Assembly: GCF_028583545.1 (NCBI RefSeq)
Contig: NZ_CP087106.1
Coordinates: 2,641,001-2,705,000, forward strand
Reading direction: 5' to 3'
Source: Methylobacterium sp. NMS14P
Lineage (GTDB): Bacteria > Pseudomonadota > Alphaproteobacteria > Rhizobiales > Beijerinckiaceae
DNA length: 64,000 nucleotides
A program made the translations under genes and the position numbers. Shown piece by piece: positions 36,834 through 47,826 of the stretch; position 1 is the stretch's first letter; every line of letters starts with the position of its first letter. Below the pieces are notes generated by a model. It was given only the letters and a program-made list of their open reading frames with translations. It was not told the origin of the DNA and made no database searches.

Positions 36834-39458
36834 ATGCGCACCGAGACGCCGCCGCTGATCCGCCTCGAGGAATACCGGCCCAGCGACTACCTGATCGATC
36901 GCGTCGACCTCGACATCCGTCTCGACCCGCACGCGACCCGCATCGACGCGACCCTGACGCTGCGGCCGAACCCGGTGGGTGTTCCCGCGGCGCCGCTCAC
37001 CCTCGACGGCGACGATCTCCGGCTGGTCTCGGCCGAACTCGACGGCGCGCCGCTGGCGCCCGACGCCTTCGCGGCGACGCCGTCCGGACTCATCCTCCGC
37101 GATCCGCCGCGGCGGCCCTTCGCGCTGCGCCTCGTCACGGAGGTGGATCCGACCGCCAACACCAAGCTGATGGGCCTCTACCGGTCGAACGGGGTCTACT
37201 GCACCCAGTGCGAGGCCGACGGCTTCCGCCGGATCACCTACTTCCTCGATCGGCCGGACGTGCTGTCGGTCTACACCACGCGCATCGAGGCCGACCGGGC
37301 CGAGGCGCCGGTCCTGCTCGGCAACGGCAATCCCGTCGAGACCGGCGAGGCCGGGCCGGGCCGCCACTTCGCGATCTGGCACGATCCCCACCCGAAGCCC
37401 GCCTACCTGTTCGCCCTCGTGGGCGGCCGGCTCGGGAAGGTCGAGACGCGCTTCACCACCATGGAGGGTCGCCCCGTCACCTGCGCGGTCTACGTCGAGC
37501 CCGGCAAGGAAGACCGGGCGGGCTACGCCCTCGACGCCGTCATCCGCTCCATGGCCTGGGACGAGACCGCCTTCGGCCGCGCCTACGACCTCGACGTGTT
37601 CAACGTCGTCGCGGTGTCCGACTTCAACATGGGCGCCATGGAGAACAAGGGCCTCAACATCTTCAACGACAAATACGTCCTGGCGAGCCCCGAGACCGCG
37701 ACCGACGGCGACTACGCCGCGATCGAGGCGATCATCGCCCACGAGTACTTCCACAACTGGTCCGGCAACCGGGTCACGTGCCGGGACTGGTTCCAGCTCT
37801 GCCTGAAGGAGGGGCTCACGGTCTTCCGCGACCAGGAATTCTCCTCCGACATGCGCTCGCGGCCGGTGCACCGCATCGCCGAGGTGCGCTCCCTGCGGGC
37901 GCGCCAGTTCGCCGAGGATGCCGGGCCGCTGCGGCACCCGGTGCGGCCGCGGGCTTACGCCGAGATCAACAACTTCTACACGGCGACCGTCTACGACAAG
38001 GGCGCCGAGATCGTCCGGATGCTGCGGACGCTGATCGGTCCCGAGGCCTTCCGGGCCGGCATGGACCGGTACTACGCCGACAATGACGGGCGCGCCGCCA
38101 CCGTGGAGGACTTCCTCGCGGCCTTCGCGGCGGTGACCGGGCGCGATCTCGACGCCTTCGCCCGCTGGTACGAGCGCCCCGGCACGCCCCGCCTCGCCGT
38201 CGCGGCCGCGTACGATCCGGCCGCCGCGCGCTGCACCCTCCGATTCGCCCAGAGCCTGCCCGGCGGCGGCGCGGAGCCCGACGGGCCGCCCCTGGTGATC
38301 CCCGTGGCCCTCGGTCTGGTCGGGCCGACCGGGCCGCTGACGGCGGCGACCTGCCCGGACGTGCGGGACGGCGTCTACGTGCTCGACCGCCCCGAGGCCG
38401 AGATCGTGTTCGACGCGGTCGCCGAGGAGCCGGTCCCCTCGCTCCTGCGCGACTTCTCGGCCCCGGTACGGCTCGACCTCGCCCTGACCGACGCGGAGCG
38501 GATGCGGCTCCTCGCGCAGGACAGCGACCCGTTCAACCGCTGGCAGGCCGCGCAGGACGTGGCTTTGCGGCTGATCCTCGAGCCCGACGCCGATCGCACG
38601 GAGGCGTTCGCCGCGGCACTCGGCCGGTTCCTCGACGCCGAGGCCCTGGCCGACCCGGCCTTCGCGGCCCTGGTCCTGGCGCTGCCGAGCGAGGGCGAGG
38701 CCGCCGACGCGGTCCCGGCCGACGTGGATCCCGACGCGATCCACCGCGCGCGATTCGACCTGCGGGCGCGTCTGGGCCAGGCCCTGCGGCCGCGGCTCGA
38801 ATCGATCGACGCGGCGCTCGCGCCGGTGGCCGGTGCGCCCTACAGCCCCGACGCCGCCTCGGCGGGACGCCGGTCGCTCCGCAACGCCGCCCTCGACCTG
38901 ATCGCCGCCGGCGATCCCCGGGCGGGCGCCGCCCGCGCCGCCGAGCGCCTGGCCGAGGCCACCAACATGACCGACCGGCTCGCCGCCCTCGGCACGCTGG
39001 CGCTGATCCCCGGGGAGACCCGCGAGGCCGCCTTCGCGGAGTTCGCGGCCCGCTACGCCGACGAGCCCCTCGTCCTCGACAAGTGGTTCGCCATCCAGGC
39101 CCAGATCCCGGAGCCCGGCACCCTCGACCGGATCGCGCGGCTGCAGGAACACCCGGCCTTCACCATGACCAACCCGAACCGCGTGCGGGCGCTGATCGGG
39201 AGCTTCGCGTTCGGCAATCCGACCCAGTTCGCCCGGCGGGACGGGGCGGGGTTCGCCCGCGTGACCGACACGGTCGCGGCGCTCGATTCGACCAACCCAC
39301 AGGTTGCCGCGCGGCTCCTCACGGCCTTCGGATCCTGGCGCCGGCTGGAAAAATCACGCGGCGCCAAAGCGGTCGAAATGCTGAATGGGATCAAGGCGAT
39401 CCCGGGGCTTTCCCGGGACACGGCCGACATCGTCGCGCGCACCCTCGGAGGTGGCTAA
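36834..39458 (+). CDS. pepN: Aminopeptidase N
   Basis: 874-aa zinc M1-family aminopeptidase of the cytoplasm, releasing N-terminal residues from peptides. Substrate motif GAMEN (in MGAMENKGLNIF) and zinc site HEYFHNWSGNRVTCRDWF with the third ligand Glu in LKEGL are intact; the catalytic Tyr region (NNFYTATVYDKGAEIVRM) is present. Alpha-helical C-terminal domain from about residue 500. ATG 36834 is preferred to the GTG at 36825 because GGAGTGAG lies before it. Close to the usual E. coli PepN length. Confidence 0.96.
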   Translation: MRTETPPLIRLEEYRPSDYLIDRVDLDIRLDPHATRIDATLTLRPNPVGVPAAPLTLDGDDLRLVSAELDGAPLAPDAFAATPSGLILRDPPRRPFALRLVTEVDPTANTKLMGLYRSNGVYCTQCEADGFRRITYFLDRPDVLSVYTTRIEADRAEAPVLLGNGNPVETGEAGPGRHFAIWHDPHPKPAYLFALVGGRLGKVETRFTTMEGRPVTCAVYVEPGKEDRAGYALDAVIRSMAWDETAFGRAYDLDVFNVVAVSDFNMGAMENKGLNIFNDKYVLASPETATDGDYAAIEAIIAHEYFHNWSGNRVTCRDWFQLCLKEGLTVFRDQEFSSDMRSRPVHRIAEVRSLRARQFAEDAGPLRHPVRPRAYAEINNFYTATVYDKGAEIVRMLRTLIGPEAFRAGMDRYYADNDGRAATVEDFLAAFAAVTGRDLDAFARWYERPGTPRLAVAAAYDPAAARCTLRFAQSLPGGGAEPDGPPLVIPVALGLVGPTGPLTAATCPDVRDGVYVLDRPEAEIVFDAVAEEPVPSLLRDFSAPVRLDLALTDAERMRLLAQDSDPFNRWQAAQDVALRLILEPDADRTEAFAAALGRFLDAEALADPAFAALVLALPSEGEAADAVPADVDPDAIHRARFDLRARLGQALRPRLESIDAALAPVAGAPYSPDAASAGRRSLRNAALDLIAAGDPRAGAARAAERLAEATNMTDRLAALGTLALIPGETREAAFAEFAARYADEPLVLDKWFAIQAQIPEPGTLDRIARLQEHPAFTMTNPNRVRALIGSFAFGNPTQFARRDGAGFARVTDTVAALDSTNPQVAARLLTAFGSWRRLEKSRGAKAVEMLNGIKAIPGLSRDTADIVARTLGGG

Positions 39459-39494
39459 GCATCTGAACCTGCGGTAGAAATCGATTCTCGGGCG

Positions 39495-39514
39495 GCCGGG
39501 CAACACCCGGCTTT
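39495..39514 (+). terminator. Terminator after pepN
   Basis: gccggg (39495-39500), loop caaca, cccggc (39506-39511), then TTT. Compact stem-loop 36 bp after the pepN stop. Confidence 0.6.
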
Positions 39515-39645
39515 CGTCAAGCCCTTATGGTAAAAAATCCGTGGACAAACTGCCCCCCGAAGTGATTGTATTCAGTCAGATTCGGGGGGCCTTCGGGGGC
39601 CGGGTGCCCGCACCGGATCACAGTTCCCACGGGCGAGGTTCGGCC

Positions 39646-42027
<2,382 letters not shown>

Positions 42028-42037
42028 GCGGGACCGC

Positions 42038-42292
42038 TCACGGACGCGGATCGAGCCCGCCGCGGCGCGCGAGACGCGCCTGTTCCGCGTGCCAGCGCGC
42101 CTCGGCGACAGCGCGCGCGAGGCGCCGGATGCGCCAGCGCCGGTAGAGGGACAGGACCGGGTTGCCGCCGAGACCGGCCTGATGGCGCCTGAGGCGTCGC
42201 AGCAGGTCCGGCAGCTGCGCCGAGGCCGCGTCGCCCGTGGCGATGTCGATGGCCCGCATCTCCGCCCGGAGCCCCGCCTTCCAGTCGTCCAT
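42038..42292 (-). CDS. Small hypothetical protein
   Basis: 84-aa protein of unknown function, ATG 42292 preceded by GGAGG at eight bases. Very rich in Arg, Ala and Leu (RRLRRHQAGLGGNPVLSLYR, RWRIRRLARAVAEARWHAEQ), probably helical and strongly basic. No signal peptide. It is convergent with the histidine kinase gene (stop-to-stop gap 10 bp). A further in-frame extension upstream lacks support. Confidence 0.55.
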   Translation of the reverse strand: MDDWKAGLRAEMRAIDIATGDAASAQLPDLLRRLRRHQAGLGGNPVLSLYRRWRIRRLARAVAEARWHAEQARLARRGGLDPRP

Positions 42293-42463
42293 GATGCCCG
42301 CCTCCGCGATCATCGCCCGCCCCGCGCGGGCCGCCGGTGGTCCGAGCAGCCCGCTCGCCGTCTCGCCCGCGGCATGAGTACACGCCGGAAAACCCTCCGT
42401 TCCGGATCCGGGTTTGCTCCGCAGGTGGTCCGCTCGGCGGACCGGACGTGGAGGATACGGCCG

Positions 42464-42748
42464 ATGCGATCCAAGACAACGTACCGCTGCACCCTGGCGC
42501 TCCTGCTCGGGCTCGCCGCCGGGCCCGCGCTCGCGCAGAGCACGGGCTACGTCACCGGCTTCCCGGGCAAGGATCCCGCGGGTGACGAGGAGATCGGCTG
42601 GGGGCCGGCCTACCGGCCGGAGACGAGCTTCGCGCAGCCCGGCACGCCGCCGACCCCCGGCGCGATCGCCGGCCGCGCCTATCGCGATCGGACCGGGCAC
42701 GGCGTCTACGACCAGGTGCAGGGCGACGGTCTGTACCGGGGCCGCTAG
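42464..42748 (+). CDS. Small secreted hypothetical protein
   Basis: 94-aa protein, ATG 42464 with GGAGG nine bases upstream. A clear signal peptide (TLALLLGLAAGPALAQS, cleavage after ALA) leads a mature part of about 70 residues rich in Gly, Pro, Tyr and Asp, with GYVTGFPGKDPAGDEEIGWG and RTGHGVYDQVQGDGLYRGR. No cysteine. Function unknown; probably periplasmic. Confidence 0.7.
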   Translation: MRSKTTYRCTLALLLGLAAGPALAQSTGYVTGFPGKDPAGDEEIGWGPAYRPETSFAQPGTPPTPGAIAGRAYRDRTGHGVYDQVQGDGLYRGR

Positions 42749-42771
42749 AGCCGCGCCCGCTCGAAGCGAGA

Positions 42772-42883
42772 CGGAGGCGATCGTCGGGCCGGCGCCGGGC
42801 GAGGCGCGGGTCTCCTCTCCCGCGCGGGAGAGGGAGCACGGCGCGGATGTCTCGACCGGGGTCGCCGGCCTTCCAAGCCGTCT
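42772..42883 (-). repeat. Palindromic repeat element R1
   Basis: A perfect 20-bp palindrome cctctcccgc/gcgggagagg (42814-42833) with about 45-50 bp flanks that match, in reverse orientation, the outer flanks of the element at 52.44-52.67 kb (by hand about 43 of 50 and 37 of 45 bases). It lies between the small secreted protein gene and the acetyltransferase stop. Confidence 0.7.
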
Positions 42884-42902
42884 GAGCCGATCGCGACCGG
42901 CG

Positions 42903-44042
42903 CTAGCGCCGCCGCAGGGCCCGCTTCGCGGCCGCCCGCCCGTCCCCTTCGAACCGGGCGAGCCGGAGGCGCCGCTCCAACGAGATCACCTGTCGACCGG
43001 GCGGGACGGCGATGATCTCGGCGACCGGAACCCGGTCGCGGTAGAGACCTTCCAGGGCCGATCCCTCCAGAGTCGCCGAGTCGAGCCGGTCGGCGAAAGC
43101 GGTCTCGTGGCAGGCGCGCACGATCTCGGCCTCCAGCAGCAGGCCCGGGGCGTGGCTGCGCAGGTCCTCGTCGTAGGCGGTCTTCAGCAAGGTCGCGACA
43201 CCGCCGTTGACCAGGGCGAGGCTGACGGCGACCAGCCGGCCGTCGAGGGTCAGCGCGTCGGCCCGGACGCCGACCGGACCCGGAGCGGCGGTGAACAGCG
43301 CCCGGGCCAGCGCGGCACTCTCGGGCCGGCAGGCCATGGCGGTGCCGGCCCGCCCCTTCCACCCGGCGCGCTCCAGGTCGAGGAAGGCCGCGACGAGGCG
43401 GGCGAGCTCCGCGCCGGCCGTGGCGCTCGCGAGGGTGACGGTTCCGATCTCCGCCAGGCGGCGCGCCCGGCGGCGCAGATCCTTGAAGCGCGCGCGGTCG
43501 GGATGATCGGCGAGGAACGCCGCGTGATCGGCGCGCCGATCCATGACCGGGCGGTCGAAGCCCGCGACCGTGCCGATGGCCCAGCCCCGCGCGCGCATCG
43601 CCGCCAGCATCTCCGGCACGGCGCCCTCCCCGGTCGGCAGCAGCGGCCAGCGCCAGGCGCGGCCGCCGGCGGCGACTTCGAGGCCGCCCACCAGGGCCAG
43701 CGCGTGAGCGGCCCGGTCCGGACCGTCGGCGATCAGGGGCGCCGTGGCGGTCACGTAGGGCGAGAGGAAGGGCCGCAGGCTCCGGCCGCCGAGGACCGAC
43801 AGGTCCCGGGCCGCCCGGTACGGCAGCAGCGCGACCAGCCGGTCGCCCGCGCGGACCGTGACGTAACGGAGGGCCGCCGGCAGCAGCCCGGCGGTCCGAT
43901 GGGCCTCGATGACGTGCCGCGAGAAATGCGGGTGCGGCGCGGCACTCGCCGCGACCAGCGCGTCCCAGGCCTCCGGCTCCGGTGCGTCGCCGAGGGTGAC
44001 CGCGCCTCCGGTCGCCGTGCCGAGGGTGCGCGCCGGGATCAT
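42903..44042 (-). CDS. GNAT-type (BioF2/CelD-like) acetyltransferase
   Basis: 379-aa protein resembling the acyl-CoA N-acyltransferases found in cellulose and exopolysaccharide clusters. A N-terminal half-domain (HFSRHVIEAHRTAGLLPAAL, LVALLPYR) and a C-terminal GNAT-like half with LVAAFLDLERAGWKGRAGTA, LTLDGRLVAVSLALVNGG and LLKTAYDEDLRSHAPGLLLE, the usual family signature. Start ATG 44042 overlaps the flippase stop as ATGA, so the pair is coupled. A role in modifying or building a surface polysaccharide is inference from the neighbour. Confidence 0.75.
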   Translation of the reverse strand: MIPARTLGTATGGAVTLGDAPEPEAWDALVAASAAPHPHFSRHVIEAHRTAGLLPAALRYVTVRAGDRLVALLPYRAARDLSVLGGRSLRPFLSPYVTATAPLIADGPDRAAHALALVGGLEVAAGGRAWRWPLLPTGEGAVPEMLAAMRARGWAIGTVAGFDRPVMDRRADHAAFLADHPDRARFKDLRRRARRLAEIGTVTLASATAGAELARLVAAFLDLERAGWKGRAGTAMACRPESAALARALFTAAPGPVGVRADALTLDGRLVAVSLALVNGGVATLLKTAYDEDLRSHAPGLLLEAEIVRACHETAFADRLDSATLEGSALEGLYRDRVPVAEIIAVPPGRQVISLERRLRLARFEGDGRAAAKRALRRR

Positions 44043-45379
44043 CGGACCGTCCCGGCGGCCCAGACCGGCGTCGGCAGCCCGTGGATCCGCCCCGCGGCGC
44101 GCGCCAGCAGGGCGGTCCGGCCCACGGTCGCCACCGCCACCGCCACGGCCGCGCCGAGGATCCCGAGGGCCGGGACCAGGGCGAGGCACAGGCCGGCGGC
44201 GGCGAGGAGGCTCCCCGCCGTGATGCCGGCGCAGAGCCGCTCCCCGCCCAGCATGGTCAGCAGATCCTCGCCCGGCCCGAACAGGCTCGCCCCGACGCTG
44301 CCGGCGATCAGGATGCACAGGATCGGCACGCTGTCGCCGAGACCCGGCCCGAACATGGCCAGCAGCAGGGGGCTGACCGCCAGGATCGCGCCGCCGACCA
44401 CGAGCGTCGCGGCCGCCGTCAGGCGGCCCTGGCGCCGGACCAGCTCGGCGAGGAGGAAGCGGTTGGCCTGCGCCTGGGCGGCGCTGTAGCGCTGGAGCGT
44501 CGCCGCGCTGACCGCGTAATGCACGAACACCACGAATTGCTGGATGCGCGTCGCCGCGAAGTAGACCCCGACTTCCGCCGGACTCACCAGGGCGCCGAGC
44601 ACGATCACGTCGACGAAGGTGAAGCCGGCATTGGCGAGGTCGATCGCGGCGATCGGCAGGCCCGTGCCGAGCCACGTGCGCCACCGGTAGCGGTGCGGCC
44701 CGGGCGGCAGTTCCCGCCGGAGCCGCGCGGCGAGCAGGCCGGCCTGCAGAGCGGTCGCGACCGCGGCGGCGATCAGCATGCAGGCCATCGCGACCTCGGC
44801 CCGGGGCGGCGCGCCGAGCAGGATCGCCGCGACCATGCAGGCCATCATCAGGGTCTGGCGCAGGAGGTAGGGCGGCGCGATGGCGAGCCCGACCCAGTTC
44901 TGGCTGCGCGCAACGCCCTCGAGGTAATCCTGGAGCGCGAAGAGCGGCATCACGCAGAGCGCGACCATGATCGGCGCCCAGTAGGCGGGGGCGAACAGGT
45001 CCGGCTCGAGAACGAGCAGCGCCGCGCCGAGGCCCGCCACGGCGAGCGCCGCCCCGCCGGTCACGAGGGCGCCGGCCCGGATGTAGCCGCGCGCGAGGTC
45101 GAGGTCGCCCTGCGCCTGATCGCCCGGCACGAACCGGCACGCGCCCTGCGACAGGCCGAGGGTCAGGGTGTGGCCCAGCATCGCGGTCCAGACCCAGACC
45201 GACGCGAAGATCCCGTAGGCGTCCCAGCCCATCAGCCGCGCCGCGAGCACCTGGGCGCCGTAGGCGAAGCCGGCCGACCCCACGCGGATCGCGAAGACCG
45301 TCAGGGCAGCCCGCTGCGGGCCGCCGCGCAGCGCCCGGAGGTGCCGGAGCGCGAGGACAGGGAGGGCCGTGGCTGACAC
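44039..45379 (-). CDS. Polysaccharide flippase-like membrane protein (Wzx/MVF type)
   Basis: 446-aa inner-membrane protein with 12-14 predicted helices, N-terminal pattern LTVFAIRVGSAGFAYGAQVL and ARLMGWDAYGIFASVWVW as in oligosaccharide-lipid flippases. Start GTG 45379 with GGAG six bases upstream. Likely moves a lipid-linked oligosaccharide across the inner membrane. Directly followed, with ATGA overlap, by the acetyltransferase gene. Confidence 0.8.
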   Translation of the reverse strand: MSATALPVLALRHLRALRGGPQRAALTVFAIRVGSAGFAYGAQVLAARLMGWDAYGIFASVWVWTAMLGHTLTLGLSQGACRFVPGDQAQGDLDLARGYIRAGALVTGGAALAVAGLGAALLVLEPDLFAPAYWAPIMVALCVMPLFALQDYLEGVARSQNWVGLAIAPPYLLRQTLMMACMVAAILLGAPPRAEVAMACMLIAAAVATALQAGLLAARLRRELPPGPHRYRWRTWLGTGLPIAAIDLANAGFTFVDVIVLGALVSPAEVGVYFAATRIQQFVVFVHYAVSAATLQRYSAAQAQANRFLLAELVRRQGRLTAAATLVVGGAILAVSPLLLAMFGPGLGDSVPILCILIAGSVGASLFGPGEDLLTMLGGERLCAGITAGSLLAAAGLCLALVPALGILGAAVAVAVATVGRTALLARAAGRIHGLPTPVWAAGTVR

Positions 45380-45435
45380 TACGCGCTCCGCGCCGGACCC
45401 GAACTCGGCGGGAGGCCGATCTCTGGCCGTCCGGT

Positions 45436-46266
45436 CTAGCCCGGGGCGCGTTGCGGCTCGGTTAAGGGCGGCTGGGCCGGGGCCGCCTTGGGCTCCTTGG
45501 GCGCCTCCGTCCGCAGCAGCGAGGTCGCGATCGTCAGGGCCACGTGCTCGGCCATGCAGCGCAGGCCGAGGTCGTTGAGCCGGAACTGGCGGCCGAGCAT
45601 GTGGCCCTCGCCCTTGTCGCTGCGGCGCGACAGGTACTGCAGCGCCTCGTAGCGCCGGACCAGCGGCACACCCTGCTGGGTCGCGACGCTGCGCACCGCC
45701 TCGACGATCCGGTTGTAGTCGACGTCGGCCGCCATGCTGGCCGTGTAGATCGGGTCGACCAGCACCACGTCGATCCCGTGGGACCGCATCCAGCCCACGG
45801 CCTCGGCCAGCGCGCTCGCGAAGGCGTCCACGTCGACGCGCGCGATGGCGTCGTGGGTGCCGACCTGCCAGACGACGAGGTCGGGCTCGGCCTCGGCCAC
45901 CATGGTGCGCAGGCGCTCGGCGGCCCCGGAGGCGATCTCGCCCGGAAGGCCGCGGTGGTCGATCACCACGTCGACCTTCGGGAGGGCGTGTTCCAGGGCG
46001 GCCTCGAGCTTGGCCGGGTAGGAGGCCGAGGCGCCCGGGGCCGCGCTCCCGCCGATCGCCAGGATCTTGAGGGGCCGGTTCTCAGCCAGCGCCGCCTTGA
46101 CGGCGCCGAGCTGGGCGACGGTGTAGAGCTGCGCGCCCGGGACCCGGCATTCCTGCGACAGGGCCGGATCGTCCGCTGCCGGAACGGCCGCCTGCTCGGC
46201 CGCTCCGCCGGCGGTGCCCGACAGCAGGACGGCGGCCAGCGCCGCGGCGAGCCGGACCCGCGTCAT
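45436..46266 (-). CDS. SGNH/GDSL hydrolase-like secreted protein
   Basis: 276-aa protein with a signal peptide (LAAALAAVLLSGTAGGAAEQ) and an SGNH-like fold: KILAIGGSAAPGASASYP holds the block I serine, LVVWQVGTHDAI stands at block III where GxND is expected (Asn replaced by His), and the C-terminal FRLNDLGLRCMAEH lacks a His at the DxxH position. So Ser is present but two catalytic blocks are unusual. ATG 46266 overlaps the opgC-like stop as ATGA. Possibly the periplasmic partner of that acyltransferase. Confidence 0.8.
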   Translation of the reverse strand: MTRVRLAAALAAVLLSGTAGGAAEQAAVPAADDPALSQECRVPGAQLYTVAQLGAVKAALAENRPLKILAIGGSAAPGASASYPAKLEAALEHALPKVDVVIDHRGLPGEIASGAAERLRTMVAEAEPDLVVWQVGTHDAIARVDVDAFASALAEAVGWMRSHGIDVVLVDPIYTASMAADVDYNRIVEAVRSVATQQGVPLVRRYEALQYLSRRSDKGEGHMLGRQFRLNDLGLRCMAEHVALTIATSLLRTEAPKEPKAAPAQPPLTEPQRAPG

Positions 46267-47360
46267 GTGCGGGGTCGCGCCGATCTGCTGCGGCTGCGCC
46301 ATTCGACGAACCATGCCGTAAACCCCAGCCCGACCAGGCCCGAGCCGGCGACCAGCATATCGATCAGCGCGCCGCCGCCCGTCTGGAAACGCACGAGCTG
46401 CCCGATCAGGCTCAGGATCGAGCCCATCGAGAACACAGCCAGTGAATTCCGGCCCATCTGACTCAGATAACCGACGACGCGGCCGATTCGGGGGGCGAGA
46501 ACCGCGTAAAGCGGTGCAAACGCTAACAATACCCCCAGGAAATGTAGCAGTCGCGCCGGTGTCAGGTAAGTCTTCTCGAACGTGAAGAGCAGGCGCGGCT
46601 CCGGAACGAGCATCGGGTCCGGGCGGATCTCCGTCACGGCGAGCACGATCCCGAGGAGAACGATGACGACGCCCGCCGGGAACAGGCGCCGCGACCAGCG
46701 GCGCAGGGCGTCGGAGCGCAGGTTCCAGCCCTGCAGGACGAAGCCCAGCACCAGCAGGAGCTGCCAGCAGAGCGGATCGAAGAACCAGTCGCCCTCGCCC
46801 GGCCAGGACGGCACGTTCCACCCGAAGACGAGGCTCGCGAGGTAGACGCTCACGGACAGCCCCAGGGCCGAGAGCAGGCTGAAGCGGCCGACCAGCACGA
46901 AGACGGGCGCGATGCCGATCAGCAGAACGTAGAGCGGCAGGATGTTGAAGTAGCCGAGCTGGTAGGTCAGCAGCGCCATCCCGCAGACCGACTGGATCGG
47001 GTCCGCGAAGAAGTTGCCGGCATTGTGCCACTCGAGGATCAGCGGGTTGTCGAGCAGCAGCGCCGCGCCCGCGATGAGGGCGAGCGCCAGCAGCATCACG
47101 GTGAGCTGCGCCCGGTAGACCTCGACGGTGCGGGCGAGGAGCCGCACCACGCTCCGGCCGGGCGGCTCCGGGTTGCCGTCGCGCCCTCGGGTGGCGATCC
47201 CGATCGACCAGCCCGCCAGGAACACGAACAGCTCGGCCGCGTCCGAGATGCCGTACTGCGAGAAGGTGTAGCGCTCGAAGGTGTTGCCCGGGATGTGGTT
47301 GATGAAGATCGTGATCAGGGCGAAGCCGCGCCAGAAGTCGATCGCGTTGGGGTCCCGCAT
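46263..47360 (-). CDS. OpgC-family membrane acyltransferase-like protein
   Basis: 365-aa integral membrane protein of the OpgC family; the characterised member succinylates osmoregulated periplasmic glucans. N-terminal RDPNAIDFWRGFALITIFIN with HIPGN (the conserved His region) and ISDAAELFVFLAGWSIG are typical; about ten hydrophobic segments follow. Start ATG 47360, GGAG upstream. Coupled by ATGA overlap to the SGNH-like gene. The glycan it modifies is not known. Confidence 0.87.
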   Translation of the reverse strand: MRDPNAIDFWRGFALITIFINHIPGNTFERYTFSQYGISDAAELFVFLAGWSIGIATRGRDGNPEPPGRSVVRLLARTVEVYRAQLTVMLLALALIAGAALLLDNPLILEWHNAGNFFADPIQSVCGMALLTYQLGYFNILPLYVLLIGIAPVFVLVGRFSLLSALGLSVSVYLASLVFGWNVPSWPGEGDWFFDPLCWQLLLVLGFVLQGWNLRSDALRRWSRRLFPAGVVIVLLGIVLAVTEIRPDPMLVPEPRLLFTFEKTYLTPARLLHFLGVLLAFAPLYAVLAPRIGRVVGYLSQMGRNSLAVFSMGSILSLIGQLVRFQTGGGALIDMLVAGSGLVGLGFTAWFVEWRSRSRSARPRT

Positions 47361-47529
47361 CGTCGCGGCGGCTCCGAGTTTCGACGCTTCAGGATGGCGG
47401 CGGCGGGAACGCGGCCCGTGATACGGCGCCGCATCGCTTCTGCAAAGGCGAACAAAGGTGGGGATCGCGCCGCCCGGTCGAACCGGATGGTCACACCCGC
47501 GTTATGGCCCGGCACGGAGTTCCGCACCC

Positions 47530-47796
47530 ATGACCCGCCCCCTCGTTGCCCTCGGCCTCGCGTTCCTCCTGCCGGTCCTGGCGGCCGGCCCCGCGTTGGC
47601 CCAGGCCCAGACCGGCACCGGCGGCGGCCCCGCCTCCACGGCGACCGCCCCCAACACCTCGACGGTCGGCCGCGTCATGCCGCCGAGCCGCGGGGCCGGC
47701 GCGGCGACACCGGACGACCGGCGCGTGCGCACGCCGCGCGAGGCGAAGAACGACAGGCTCATGCGCGGCATCTGCATCGGCTGCGCCCCCCGCTAG
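47530..47796 (+). CDS. Small secreted protein with C-terminal CxxC
   Basis: 88-aa protein, ATG 47530 with GGAG upstream. Signal peptide LVALGLAFLLPVLAAGPALA, then a Thr/Ser/Gly/Pro-rich low-complexity part and a charged C-terminus RTPREAKNDRLMRGICIGCAPR style ending (REAKNDRLMRGICIGC) with a CIGC motif that could bind a metal or form a disulfide. Function unknown; periplasmic location likely. Confidence 0.7.
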   Translation: MTRPLVALGLAFLLPVLAAGPALAQAQTGTGGGPASTATAPNTSTVGRVMPPSRGAGAATPDDRRVRTPREAKNDRLMRGICIGCAPR

Positions 47797-47826
47797 CGGG
47801 GCGGCGACCGGGCGCCGCCGACGGCG

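Noticed and set aside
36234..39152. 972-codon minus-strand frame opposite pepN
   Set aside because: Antisense to a fully conserved aminopeptidase; low-complexity Gly/Arg/Val/Asp composition.
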